The notes under the pieces are model-generated. The model searched no databases. It was not told the DNA's origin and worked only from the letters and a program-made list of their open reading frames with translations. Both the position numbers and the translations under genes were made by a program. From contig JAIWNF010000005.1 of the NCBI GenBank assembly GCA_025093555.1, positions 310,001 through 374,000 on the forward strand: DNA of 64,000 nucleotides, written 5' to 3'. The stretch comes from Circinella umbellata. Its lineage: Eukaryota > Mucoromycota > Mucoromycetes > Mucorales > Lichtheimiaceae. Below are positions 51,601 through 62,190 of the stretch, one piece after another; the first letter of the stretch is position 1; each line of letters starts with the position of its first letter.

Positions 51601-53450
51601 GTGGATTATATATTTATGTCGACCAGCTGAATAACCAACGAGCATAAAAATACTTGATACCTAAACCTTATTATAATACGTACCTCGATTTAAAAGATTA
51701 TGGTACTGGTTGGCGTTGGATTTTCTTTTGTGGTATAGTGGGCTGTAATATCTTTTTGTCAAAAAAAATATGGTACTGCATACGTAGCTATAAAAAGATG
51801 TGAGATACGTAGTAGTTTTTCGCGTTACTTAATAATACGGTTAACAAAATAGTACGTACGTAACTATTATCTCGACATTATATCTTATTCTATTTTATGG
51901 TATTATATTCTGTAATTCTGGGCTAACCTTTGGAGCTTTATTTCTTGTTGTTCTCGTGTAATTTAGTATACATACATACTGTACTACGTATAGTTATAAT
52001 ATAACATAATTCCTCTGTTTATATGTATTAAAAGCCATACAAATTAGTAAAGTAAGTATGTCATGATATCAACTTTTATACAAAAGTTCATCTTATTACA
52101 ATAAGCTAATCTACATTCATATTTGTTTGTTATTTTTCCATATTGCTTTTATAAATTTGTGAGCTAGTATTGTTAATACGTATGATATTTGAATTACATT
52201 ATGTTAGGATTATTATTAAACAAACCGCGTAATTCTACTGTGAACAAAAGAATATAAATATATATTTATTTATTTATAAATAGACGACAGAGTCATACAT
52301 TACTATTAATTGGATGGCGTCATCTTGTCGATTGACTCAGACTACTTATATGCTGTTATCTTGGTTGCTTAATATGTACGAAGTCTAGAAGAGGCGTTGC
52401 AAAAATAACAAGTTGACTTAAATTTACGGAACTGTGTCTGATGATGATTCACAATGAGCATAAGCCAATGACTTGCAATTTTTTTTAAACTAACGGATAA
52501 TAGGTTTTTAACCCGTTTTTTGTGTACGTTACTCAAACTCCCATAAATCAAAAGAATAGAAATATTGTATTTATTTATTAAACCAATGATGATTCGTTTA
52601 TAGCTATTATCAATAAAAGAAATACAGCCAGGCTTTTTTATGGTTATCAACAATAAAAATGAAGATATATATATATTACTTTGATTAGCGGGTATGAAAA
52701 AACTCAATAAATAGACATTATCTCTATATATGAACATTTGATAGAAGTATGGTACAGGAGAAGAAAAGAGAGAGATCTAGCACACCAGATATTTGAAAAG
52801 GATAAAATGGAAAGAAGGAAAGAATGGAATTAATTGCTGAGCCCATGTGTTTGTCATCGATTCGTGCTCCCGCTCGCTACCCTTTATATTGGACAATTAA
52901 GCTCAGAGTTTCTTTTTACGTACCACCTATACAGCTATCATTCTTTTTTAAATATGACGTCGTTGGTCATTTGTGCTGAACTAATTAGGAAAATAAACAC
53001 CCTATAAATTATATTTTTGTGAATCTTTTCTCTCATTTATCGATTTTGTTTGTTGCTACGTATACATTGATATATTTTATTTCTAGAGTAAAAGTAGCAA
53101 AAAATAACGACACATAACTCAAGCAAATAATGGGATATATAGGTGTAAATATAATGTAAATCAAGACGTAAACAAAAGTCTATACTATTTTTTTCTTTAA
53201 CCATATGAATACGTTTCTATTAACCTCATACTTCTTTTTTGTGTAAAACAGTTTCTTCTTTGTCGGCGCTTTATAAAACTGGATGATCGGGACACACACC
53301 GCACATATAACGTTGCATTTGTGTACTATATACTTTATACAGGACAACAACATCCATCACCATCATAACGTGTTCAATTTAACAAACTTTAAAAAAAATC
53401 GTTTTTTTATTTCCCTCCCCCCCCCCAAAAAAAAAGAAATACAGCAACGA
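48622..53450. other. 4.8-kb gene-free region
   Basis: The first 200 bp is the SIN1 5' flank. The rest is AT-rich with no recognisable gene on either strand. An exon-like open stretch (ATG at 48954 to a GTACGT donor at about 49051) lacks partner exons. The 122-aa minus frame at 52369-52737 has no motif and AT-driven composition. TACGTA/ACGTAC motifs are conspicuous here, for instance near 50560, 50617, 51780, 51854 and 51985. Confidence 0.45.
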
Positions 53451-53598
53451 TCAGATGCCGGGTAGCTTCACTAAGATGATAATTTTGTTTTCAGGTACGT
53501 GTTTATTATCATTAACATGACCAATCTTCACATAACTGCATCCAATTTTCTCTTCTTCTAAGCCAAGGACAAAGACATTATGTCCATGATGTAGTTTG
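53451..53598 (-). CDS. Orphan 3' exon (48 codons), parent gene not identified
   Basis: On the minus strand, a pyrimidine-rich tract ending in TTTAG is followed by a 49-codon open stretch to TGA. It reads HHGHNVFVLGLEEEKIG, then CSYVKIGHVNDNKHVPE, then NKIIILVKLPGI. Composition and codon use are gene-like and unlike the surrounding AT-rich DNA. It looks like a terminal coding exon entered in phase 2. No convincing upstream exon was found within about 1 kb; the next minus-strand gene has its own stop at 54630. It may be the end of a gene with distant exons, an alternative exon, or a fragment left by rearrangement. No family recognised. Confidence 0.4.
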
Positions 53599-54629
53599 CT
53601 AAACAAGAAAAACAAAAAGCAAATTGTTATACTATGACTAGCATTACACTACATATTTTAAAAAATTAATTACTTTTAAATATTAGAATTGCGGCGTGAC
53701 ACATACAAAAAAGTAGGCCATCAATATGGTGGGGGCCCTCTCTTGAGCAATAACTTATAATAAAATATGAGATCATCGCGTCATACCTATTCATGAATAG
53801 CCGCTACCCAAAAACAGTGTTATATGCTATTTCTTCATTAACTTTATATATGTCACAAATAAGCAGCATATATTTTTTGTTGTCAGCGGGAAAAACCCTC
53901 AATTCTTTTCTTGTTTCCTTATAATTTTATAGTAATATATATTATTCCCTATTAAAATACCTCTTTTTAATACGTAGGCAGTGGAATCGAGGACAAGATA
54001 TAACTCTAATATTCATTGTTAAACACCATCTTAATTGTCACTTATTAATTATGTGATAGACATAATAAATTTGCTTATTTTGTCGTTTTTATATATTTTT
54101 ATATATTATTGGTAGTAGTGGGGTTATCTATATCTTTCATAACTGTTTTTCCCAAGATGGATTGTGAATGTGTGGTATTCTCTCTCTTTTATTCGCCCCA
54201 TGACAAACTTCAAGGTTTGTTCTCCGCCAAGAACGAAAGGTTATATGCCTTCTCGCAAGTTCTCCCACACATCCCATGAATTATTACTAATATTCGTTCC
54301 TGGGCTTTGTCATAATATAAGTCACTTTATAGAGAGGTTGTTAAAAATATAAGTTTTATAAAGATAAGATAATAGTAATAAAAACATAAGGCAACATGGG
54401 AAGGGGAGAGGCGTGCATATATATATAGGTATACAAAAGAATCACGTTAAAAAAAGGAAGAAGGGAAAAGGAAAAGAAGGAATGAAATAAAGAAAGTATA
54501 GCATATAAATATAAGATAATGATAGGGCGACTCGTGTTTGATAGTTGTTCTAAATTTATGGTTATTGTTATAATAGAAGTAGTGATAATTATGATGATAA
54601 TCAAATAAAAGAAATTTCAAACATTATCA
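53599..54629. other. Intergenic region with an open patch
   Basis: Mostly AT-rich. A less AT-rich patch at about 54164-54352 is open in several frames on both strands, so no frame can be preferred. It could contain missing upstream exons of the orphan exon at 53451-53598, but the required splice sites and frame could not be joined. Confidence 0.35.
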
Positions 54630-55048
54630 TTATCTTCCGGTTGTTGGCGACGTTGTAGTGTTATTTTTGTCAGATTCGTCTTCGTCTCCCCATGACTGAT
54701 GATAGTTTGTTGACGCGTCTTTGGGGTTATCTGGCAAATTCTCGTTCTTCCAACCACAAATATTACATTCGTAGCGGACGCGCATGTTGGTGGACTTTCC
54801 AATCTTTTGATTGAAAATAACAAACTGCGTCTCGGAACGAGTTAGTTGAACAGTAGGACGGGCACAACGCGGACAAGGGTGGTATTGTTGCTCTAATGGA
54901 ATTTTTTTGTCATGTCCTCCAACTGTATAATTTTTTTTATATTATATCGGCTTCTTTAGTTTTATTTTAAATCATCATCATAGACAAAAGAATAAAAATG
55001 TAAGAAAGAAAAGCGGAAGCACTTTTAATTACCTATTGTGAATGTCAT
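54630..55048 (-). CDS. Small zinc-ribbon protein
   Basis: Two exons on the minus strand (55048-55033 and 54922-54630) encode 102 aa, with a 16-nt first coding exon. A single zinc ribbon is formed by CPRC (Cys22, Cys25) and CNIC (Cys58, Cys61), separated by 32 residues containing QFVIF and RVRYE strands. The C-terminal 40 aa is acidic and polar. The spacing and strand pattern resemble small eukaryotic zinc-ribbon proteins of the zinc_ribbon_15 kind. It lacks the acidic dipeptide of TFIIS-type ribbons, so an RNA polymerase subunit (RPB9, RPC11) is less likely. Function unknown. The short first exon was chosen because it supplies the only ATG that splices in frame. Confidence 0.7.
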
Positions 55049-55741
55049 GACGAATCGGGATAATCGTGTGTCGATATGTACGTGTAAAGGGGACGGGATG
55101 AAAGTTAAAAAAAAAAGAAGGAATCGGAATGGCGTGTGATACCTTGAAAGGCACGACTGTTAAGGGGTTGAGGTTAGGAGAAAGGAAAGGAAAAGGGAAA
55201 GAGAGTTTTTTGGATTCAATCGCGGATTATTGTTGTTACCTTTTGGATAAATAAAATCCGAACGATTGGATCAATTCTTCGCAGAAAAAAAAGTGACATT
55301 TTTGACATGCCACCAGATACATACCTGGATACATGGCTCACACACACACAGTAAAAACACACGCACGCACGTGAAACGTGGCATTTTGTTGTTCAAAATG
55401 TAAAATGCTTTTACAATATAACAAAAAAAAACGTGGCATTTGTATTCCGCCAATAAATAAAATCCATTGTCCGTATCGAATCGGGATACGTTTCAACATC
55501 TTTCTTTCTCTTTGTCCCCAGCCCCCAAAAAAAAGAAGTTTCGTTTTGATATATTAATGATAAACAACCTGTTGCAATAATATATATATATATATATATA
55601 ATTTGATTTGGTCTGGTGCAAGAAAATCACCAAATCAAAATCTGATGATATACATAAATCGATTAAAAGACAAAATCATTGGTTTAAAAATTAAAAAAGC
55701 ACACTATACTATACTACTATTACAAATTATTCTTTTACAAG
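55049..55741. other. Intergenic region
   Basis: The 5' flank of the zinc-ribbon gene and 3' flank of the TANGO2 gene. Carries a CA/GT-rich stretch near 55330-55375 and a (TA)n run at about 55578-55602. No gene. Confidence 0.5.
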
Positions 55742-57042
55742 CTACTTGTTATCTCCGAGGGAGTGGTCGTCAATATTGAATCGGAACATCCGACCTTTTT
55801 CATTCAGCGGTATAAATTTCTCTTCTTCATTGTCTGATTTGGTTACTTGGAAACGATCCCGTTCAACAAATACTGCGTTGCCATCGTGATCAATCAAAAT
55901 AACAGTACTAGTACGTGTTGCATAGGCATTATTAAGATATTCAAATTTAGGTACAAAAATCCAATTTTTGACGTCTTCTAATATTTGAGCTACATCTCGA
56001 TCGGATGATGGTGCCGGGTCGGCTCTTTCACTTTATTTGGTGCACCAATTACGTCAGTCATTGATGTTTTATCCCGCTCATATTTTTTTTAGCTCCTCTT
56101 CTCTATCATTACCTTAATAAGCCAAACAATTCGTCGATCAAAGCTTCCTCATCGTCCAAGTTACGTTGAATGATCTCGCCAAACATCTCTCGTCCTTTTT
56201 TAACCTTTTCCCACGGATTCCCCAATACTGAGTTAGAAAGACCTTGTATAAAGGTAAAATTTAAACCCGCATGTTAGTAGTTAATTGAATGTTGTTACAA
56301 GTTAAACTTTATTACATGTTTTATCCTCCCTTCTCTCTTCCTCTTTTTTTTTCTCTCTCCAGAAAGAGAGAGCTACCCCGCAATCCCAATACAAATTTGG
56401 CTTTATATCCATAAATGTAAAACTTACCATAGATAGTACCTGGCGATAAATCTGAAATCTCACTATTTTCGCGGTTGCTGAAATAAACCATTTCATGCGG
56501 TTCAGCTTTTTTGTTTAAATTCATACAAATTAAATTAAACCCACCATACTCCTTTGCGGCGGCTTTAATTTTTTCCATGTATTCATGAACAGAAACATTT
56601 TTATCATGGAAAAAATAGTCTCGTGTAAGTGCTCCTCGAGACTTTCCACCAAGAAATTTCTCTTCTCTATAATTTGTCAATGCAGCAAATCGTCCTGATC
56701 GTGTAATGCCTAACCATGTACCATTATGTAAAGGAGTTGCTTGCGCTTCGAGATCTGTACCAGCGAGAATGTGGTCATTAGGTGGAGGCCAAAAATGGGC
56801 GTGAGCTGTAGGTCGATTGAGAAATTCGTCTCGATTAGCAGCAAAAATACTTTTTTTATTTAAAGTTACTATCAGTTTTTATTTGTATGTGTTTTGTTGT
56901 TGTTATAAATAAGTTTATTATCCTCCCCCCCAAAAAAAAAACAAATAGCGTGAAAGCAAAATGATTGTCTTCATTATTTATAATTAGAAACTTACAATCG
57001 ATAACGCGGGTGATTGTCTACAGTCCAGAAAAGAATACACAT
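55742..57042 (-). CDS. TANGO2/NRDE family protein
   Basis: Four exons on the minus strand (57042-56996, 56849-56428, 56242-56113, 56024-55742) encode 293 aa, close to other eukaryotic TANGO2 proteins. The N-terminal MCILFW and the family signature NRDEF (21-25) are present. They are followed by AHFWPPP, GTWLGI, ALTNYREE, SRGAL and a GGFNLI core, then PGTIYGLSN and NPWEKV. The family is linked to ER-Golgi organisation, haem trafficking and lipid/acyl-CoA handling in animals and yeast; its biochemistry is still unsettled. No signal or transmembrane segment is visible. The N-terminal Cys2 conserved in the Ntn-hydrolase-like fold is kept. The model closes in frame across all junctions. Confidence 0.93.
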
Positions 57043-58222
57043 TTGAATTAGAACAATTGAATATTATTATTATTAGTAATAGGGAAGAGGGGGAAAAATC
57101 AGACGTTTCTAAAAAAATGTAGTTATTTATGCTGAGTAAAGCTAATTTCATGCCGCTTCCTCGTGAATATATAAAACCACCTCTATTAGGTTCAGTGTAC
57201 TCAATCTCATAATTAACAAATATATAATGTTTTAGAACGGTACTGTGGCATGACAGTGTAACTTTATTCCCACTGAGTATATGAAATAAAGAAACATTCT
57301 ATCCGAATACTCTAAATATAAAAGGTATAATAATAGTAACTACACATGACGCCCATGATTGTAGATAACACACTTATTATGTCAATTTCTCCTTGGATTC
57401 ATTAGTATGAGCATAGTCTATTCCAACAGAAGCAACCACTGATAAATCATTCATTGATCTCTACTTTTGAATGTTTAAAAAAATTGACGCCAGATAAGCT
57501 CTCTTTTTTTTTCTCGATAGATAATACACCCATGAACCACAATAATATGATGTCTTAATGTCTATATTACTCAATGACAAACCCATGATACTCGATACCA
57601 ACATTACCCTGATCATAATTCCTACACTATTCTGTTTCATCCCTGTGATAATGGTGTGACGACAAATTTATCGACATCAAATCTCTTGCCCAAAAGGTCA
57701 AAAGAAAAAAAATAGAAACCCGTCTGAATAATTTGGTAACACAACATAGCTGTCAGACCATATTTTAAATCTTTATATTTCAAATAAGACGACGTATTAA
57801 CGAATGGCAGCACTAAACAAAATTATATAACTTTGTGAAAGGGATAATGAATAATGCATATTGTTGCTACCATTATAATTACTTCTGTTGTAGCAGCTCA
57901 TTTTTTTTTGTCATTGCAGGAGCATTAGTGGTAATATGCTTATTAGTCGAATTCAATTCTAGATAGATAATTATACCGAGTTAACAACATGTTATCGACT
58001 TGGTAACAGGCAGACTTCGGTAAAAGCAAACTCATGGTTTATGAGTTGTACAAGCCGGTCCAGCAGTATAAAAGGGCTGCCAGGCTAGAAAATAAAAAAC
58101 TAACCTCTTTTTCTACTATATCATTTATTGACCTGCTGATTAAAAGTTTACCATAGACAGAAACAAATTAATGTATAGTATTCATAGTATATATATATTA
58201 TATTGACATTTTTCGAATTCGT
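57043..58222. other. Gene-free intergenic region
   Basis: Upstream flank of the TANGO2 gene, followed by AT-rich DNA. No coding region was recognised. Confidence 0.5.
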
Positions 58223-58612
58223 TTATTGACCACAAGAATCACAGACAGTAGTTGTTTTGAGTTCTTCTCGAAAATGGTAATTCTGGACCTGATGCTGTAA
58301 TCGGTGAAAAACAACAATAGGCCTTTGGAAGTAGCGTAAGGTTTGGTGAAGCAAAAACCCAGCAAGGTTACTGTAATAATATTTGTGTCTGGATACTCTC
58401 CGTTTGGCCATATTTACAAACTTGACAGTGCTCTCGCTTTCCAAATACATGGTAAATTGTGTGAGGAGAGAAAGAAAAAGAAAAAGCTTAACACGTCGTA
58501 TACTTCTAGAACTTAATGTGCTTTCTATCGTAATCAAGTAGTTGGAAAGGGTATATACACGTTTAAAGAGATCGCACATGTTCCCCCAAATCATTAGAGG
58601 ATTTACCATCAT
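58223..58612 (-). CDS. Truncated ORF ending in a CxxC zinc-knuckle-like motif
   Basis: A 129-codon open frame on the minus strand. Notable pieces are SSRSIRRVKLFLF (about 34-46), a basic KRRVSRHKYYYSN stretch, and the ending TTTVCDSCGQ just before TAA. The combination of a basic helical segment and a terminal TT-x-C-x2-CGQ resembles the RuvC-to-zinc-finger end of TnpB/Fanzor-like mobile-element proteins. It is far shorter than those and lacks the second CxxC. It is probably a fragment of a mobile element or a chance frame; the Fanzor reading is speculative. No introns or partner exons were found. Confidence 0.3.
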   Translation of the reverse strand: MMVNPLMIWGNMCDLFKRVYTLSNYLITIESTLSSRSIRRVKLFLFLSLLTQFTMYLESESTVKFVNMAKRRVSRHKYYYSNLAGFLLHQTLRYFQRPIVVFHRLQHQVQNYHFREELKTTTVCDSCGQ

Positions 58613-60000
58613 TCTTCACTCTCATTAATGTCCAGAAATTGCTCTTGGTCAATCATCTCTTTTGGAATATTTGTAAAAAAAATCCTACGTACGAGCCCGA
58701 TATTATTGATTCAAGATACAAAGAAACACAGTTGAGTTTGGATCTCATAATCGATTCAGGTCAAGACAGTACTCAGCAATGTGTTTTACGATTTGGAGAT
58801 TGATCAGCAGCCATTGTTAACTTTTCTGTTATTTTTCACATATTTAACTTTTTCAGCTTTTCAACATTTTTAATATGCAGCTCGATGTAGTTTTCATTAA
58901 AGTTCTTTGATTCAAAAAATAAACCCTATTATTATAATGATACTATCAGCACTTTTAATTAATTGGTTTATTTTTTTAATTGTTCGTCTCACCGCTATAC
59001 AAAACGCACACCGAATATGCCTAAAAGTATTTATATGTGATGATGTTCTAGCACACAATTCTCTTTTTATCAATTCGCAACGAAGTAACAGTCAGTCCAT
59101 TTATTCAATTAAAAAAACAGTTGCACTAAAGGGTTTCGGTTAAAATGCGTTCCGAATGCCATTTGTGATAATTAGATGGTTGTCTTCTATTGTTGAAAAA
59201 AAAATGATTAAAGAGAAAGCGGGTTGTTGTTTGACTTCTTCTTTATTTATCATAAACGATACAAAAAGAGAAAAAAATTCAACGCCATGGTTGGTAAGTA
59301 TATACTTTTTTCTTTTATTTTGTTATAAAACATTTTTAAAAAAAATTCTTCTATTAACCTGTTTTTTATCAAGCTGTTTTTTTGAGCACAATACACCACG
59401 GCTAAAAATTGCATGCAATTACCTAATTCTCTATAAATATAAATTTATAGGCTATGAAATGCCATGCTTCTCTATGAATATGTACGAGAAAAGACAACCA
59501 CTCATTTCCATGGAAATAAATCCACGAATTTCTATTACAAAAATTAACGAATCTGAGTGACAATGTATGCCTCTGAATGATATATGAATCTGCATAAAAC
59601 TGAACAAATATCTATAGCAAATATCTATGAATATGAATGAAAATGCATGCTTATTGTAACTATGAGTGAAAATCTGTGAAAACGCATACTTATACTTTGT
59701 GAACCCATGATCGTTTGACGAGAAGTAGTATTCCCACGAACTTCTTTTACTACTTTTCCCAAAATCCGGATGAATTAGCATCGTGGGTAAAGGGAATTGA
59801 TACTATACTTGGTCAATCTGTTGGAGATGGTTGAGTGGAAAGGTGATTTGAACAGAAACGTGGGTGTATTCCCATCCAATGTAATTATTATTATTATTTT
59901 CTTCAATTGATGATAGATGATGTCTTGTTAAGTAATTTGTTTTTTTTTTAAAAAAAAAACGTTATACTATTATACATAGCACGTAAAATTATGTGATGCT
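58613..60000. other. Gene-free region with degenerate short repeats
   Basis: No supported gene. Between about 59455 and 59690 words such as TCTATGAATATG, GAGTGAAAAT and AATGCATGC recur irregularly, like a decayed minisatellite. The long frames here (59156-59560 plus, 59452-59781 minus) overlap on opposite strands and are not called. Confidence 0.4.
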
Positions 60001-61790
60001 ACGGAACAGCTTGAATCATCAGATACTGCTAATACTTCTGGTAATTCTAAATCAATAAAGAGTAGGTTTAGATATACAAAAATGAGAAAGGTAGCCTTTT
60101 AGGAGTTCAACAGATGGTTGATATTTACATATATACATATATACTAATCGAAATACGTCTTTCATTTTATTTTAGGCCTAGATCCATTAAACTTGCAGCC
60201 TATGGTGTTAAGAAAGGAGATATGGGCAGTATTCTTGTTGGTGGAACGAATTCAAGAAAGAAAAGTAGAGGTTCTAATAATAGGACTTTGATTGCTGAAG
60301 AAGAACACTCTGGGAAACTTTCACTTACAAAACAAATTTTGATTAAAAATTTTTTCAAAACAACAGCGAAAAGATGATGGGTCATTTTGATCCTGAATCG
60401 CATAGCAATGTAGAAATTAATCGTGACTTTGATAAAGCGCTCGGTGACTGGAATGAACTAGTATTAACATATGGGCTCATTGACGGAAGCTTTTTTTTTT
60501 TTTTTTACTTTCAAAGAAGAAGTTGGCAGTCCAAGCCCACCTCATCTTTGCCGATATAAAATGTCTGCTCTCTAACAAGAGGGGCAAGACATTACAAGCA
60601 AAACAAAAAAAAATATCCCCGAGAATGCTCAATGGTGCCTTGATAAAGGGAAAGATGTAACACTTAAAGAATAAATTAAACATTAAGACTGCCTTGATAT
60701 ATATCAGGCGCAGCGACGATTTGGAAGAATATTAAGCGAATAGGTATATAAAACCAAAACCTACCTTTATAACAAGATATGAACTGATAAAAAACATGGA
60801 CCATTAAATGCAGACCAGTTACGCTTCTGAAAAAATTAAACAGACTCGATAAGTTTTCTCAAAGCTGGCTTGGGTTGTACAAAGCTGATCAATGAAGTGA
60901 CAAATCAACAAATCGAATCTTTGCAAATCGACGCAGCAATATATCTCAAACAGCCACCACGCAGTATACCCTCGGAATCCCTCAGCTTCAGTAATGTTAT
61001 CGTTCTTCAAGCTCCATTAATCCTATTCCCACTGCCTCTACTATCTCTTCTACATCTTGTGCTCCGAATGAACCTATTACGTAGCGTTGTTAATCAGCAA
61101 CTTAACATTTCATGAGAACCAAAAACATCGGACTAATATTAGGAAAATCTTATCAACGAAGAACAGATATATAATAAAATAAAATATATACCTTTAAAGA
61201 TTTCAACGCCGGTCGTCTATTCAGCAAATAGTACCATAATGTCGTTAGCAACATTATTGAAGGGCACAAATGCCTCGACCCCAATCAAATCTTATATGAG
61301 CTAGCATCACTAACTCATTTTTTTTCTTTGTAAACACCAAGGCAATGAAATTACGGAAAAGATATTCACATTGGATCTATTGGAAGAACCGCCAAGCACT
61401 CTTGAAGTAGACGTCACAAATGTCAATCTTTGCTTTCCATAGGACGTTTTATGACTACGTACGTATCACCACCACCATTAACAACCCCAGTTTAAAAAGA
61501 TAACAAGGAAATGGTAACTCTTGACGTACTTACTCTAGCTGCAAGAAGTAACTATGAACCAAAGCGGTTACTTATGAGCACTGTCAATTTGTAAGTTGAA
61601 TGCAAAATTGAATAAAGGTTTATAAAAGAATAGATCTACTAACATTATCTGTAGTTTGAATCAAGGATTAACAAACTACGCAACATCCTAGTTAATGAGT
61701 ACAAACAGCTGAGTGAAACTGAACTAAATGGAGTACCTACTACGATTCAATTATATGCTCTCATGTTTGATCGGTGATCCTGAACGACTT
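60001..61790 (+). pseudogene. Exon-like fragments of an unidentified decayed gene or element
   Basis: Several plus-strand stretches look coding but do not join into one frame. Examples are SIKLAAYGVKKGDMGSILVGG (about 60183), DFDKALGDWNELVLTYGLIDG (about 60427), GCTKLINEVTNQQIESLQID (about 60873), TLDLLEEPPSTLEVDV (about 61370), TLDVLTLAARSNYEPKRLL (about 61517) and INKLRNILVNEYKQLSETEL (about 61668). A plausible GTAAGT/CTGTAG pair lies at 61590 and 61655. Stops and frame changes separate most blocks. They could be remnants of one multi-exon gene or transposon. No family was recognised. Confidence 0.35.
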
Positions 61791-61811
61791 CGCCATCTCC
61801 CTGACAGAAAT

Positions 61812-62190
61812 CCCCTTATGCACTCTCCCCCCTACCTAAGTTTCTAAAACTTTTAGGTAAATGAAAGATAAGTCGCGTAGTAAAGTTAAATGTAGGCGAC
61901 TTCATTAAAAAAGCTATATTTTTTTCCACTTCTTTTTTTATACACTTTAATGGAAATAAAAACTTTTATCTATAATATCTCTTCTTTTTTTTTCATTTAT
62001 ATTAAACAGTATGTTGTTGTTCTGTTCCTTATATACCACTTTTTAACTTCAAAAGAAAAAAATATGAAGTTGCCTCCACTTAACTTTACTACGCAGCTCA
62101 TCTTTTATTCACACAGCTGAATCTGAATTTTTTTTTAAAAAAACTGAGTAGGAGGAGAGAGTTAAGTGTAGGGTACATAAGAGGTATTCG
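61812..62190. mobile_element. MITE-like element with long inverted repeats
   Basis: A left arm (about 61812-61905) and a right arm (about 62063-62190) are inverted copies. The best-conserved part is about 40 bp at the inner ends (61864-61903 against 62064-62104), sharing GCGTAGTAAAGTTAA and a GG-C-ACTTC end. The outer parts share CTCTC-CC-CCTAC and CTTATG with small indels. The roughly 160-bp centre is AT-rich and non-coding. The structure fits a foldback or MITE element. A target duplication was not identified, so the exact ends and superfamily are uncertain. Confidence 0.6.

Noticed and set aside
52369..52737. 122-aa minus-strand frame
   Set aside because: Composition is dominated by AT-rich codons (Ile, Lys, Asn, Ser, Leu), with no motif, promoter or splice context. 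Likely chance.
54164..54352. Possible second TANGO2-like fragment (MTNF...RTKGYMPSR) on the plus strand
   Set aside because: The resemblance is limited to a few residues, and two minus-strand frames are equally open, so no call is justified.
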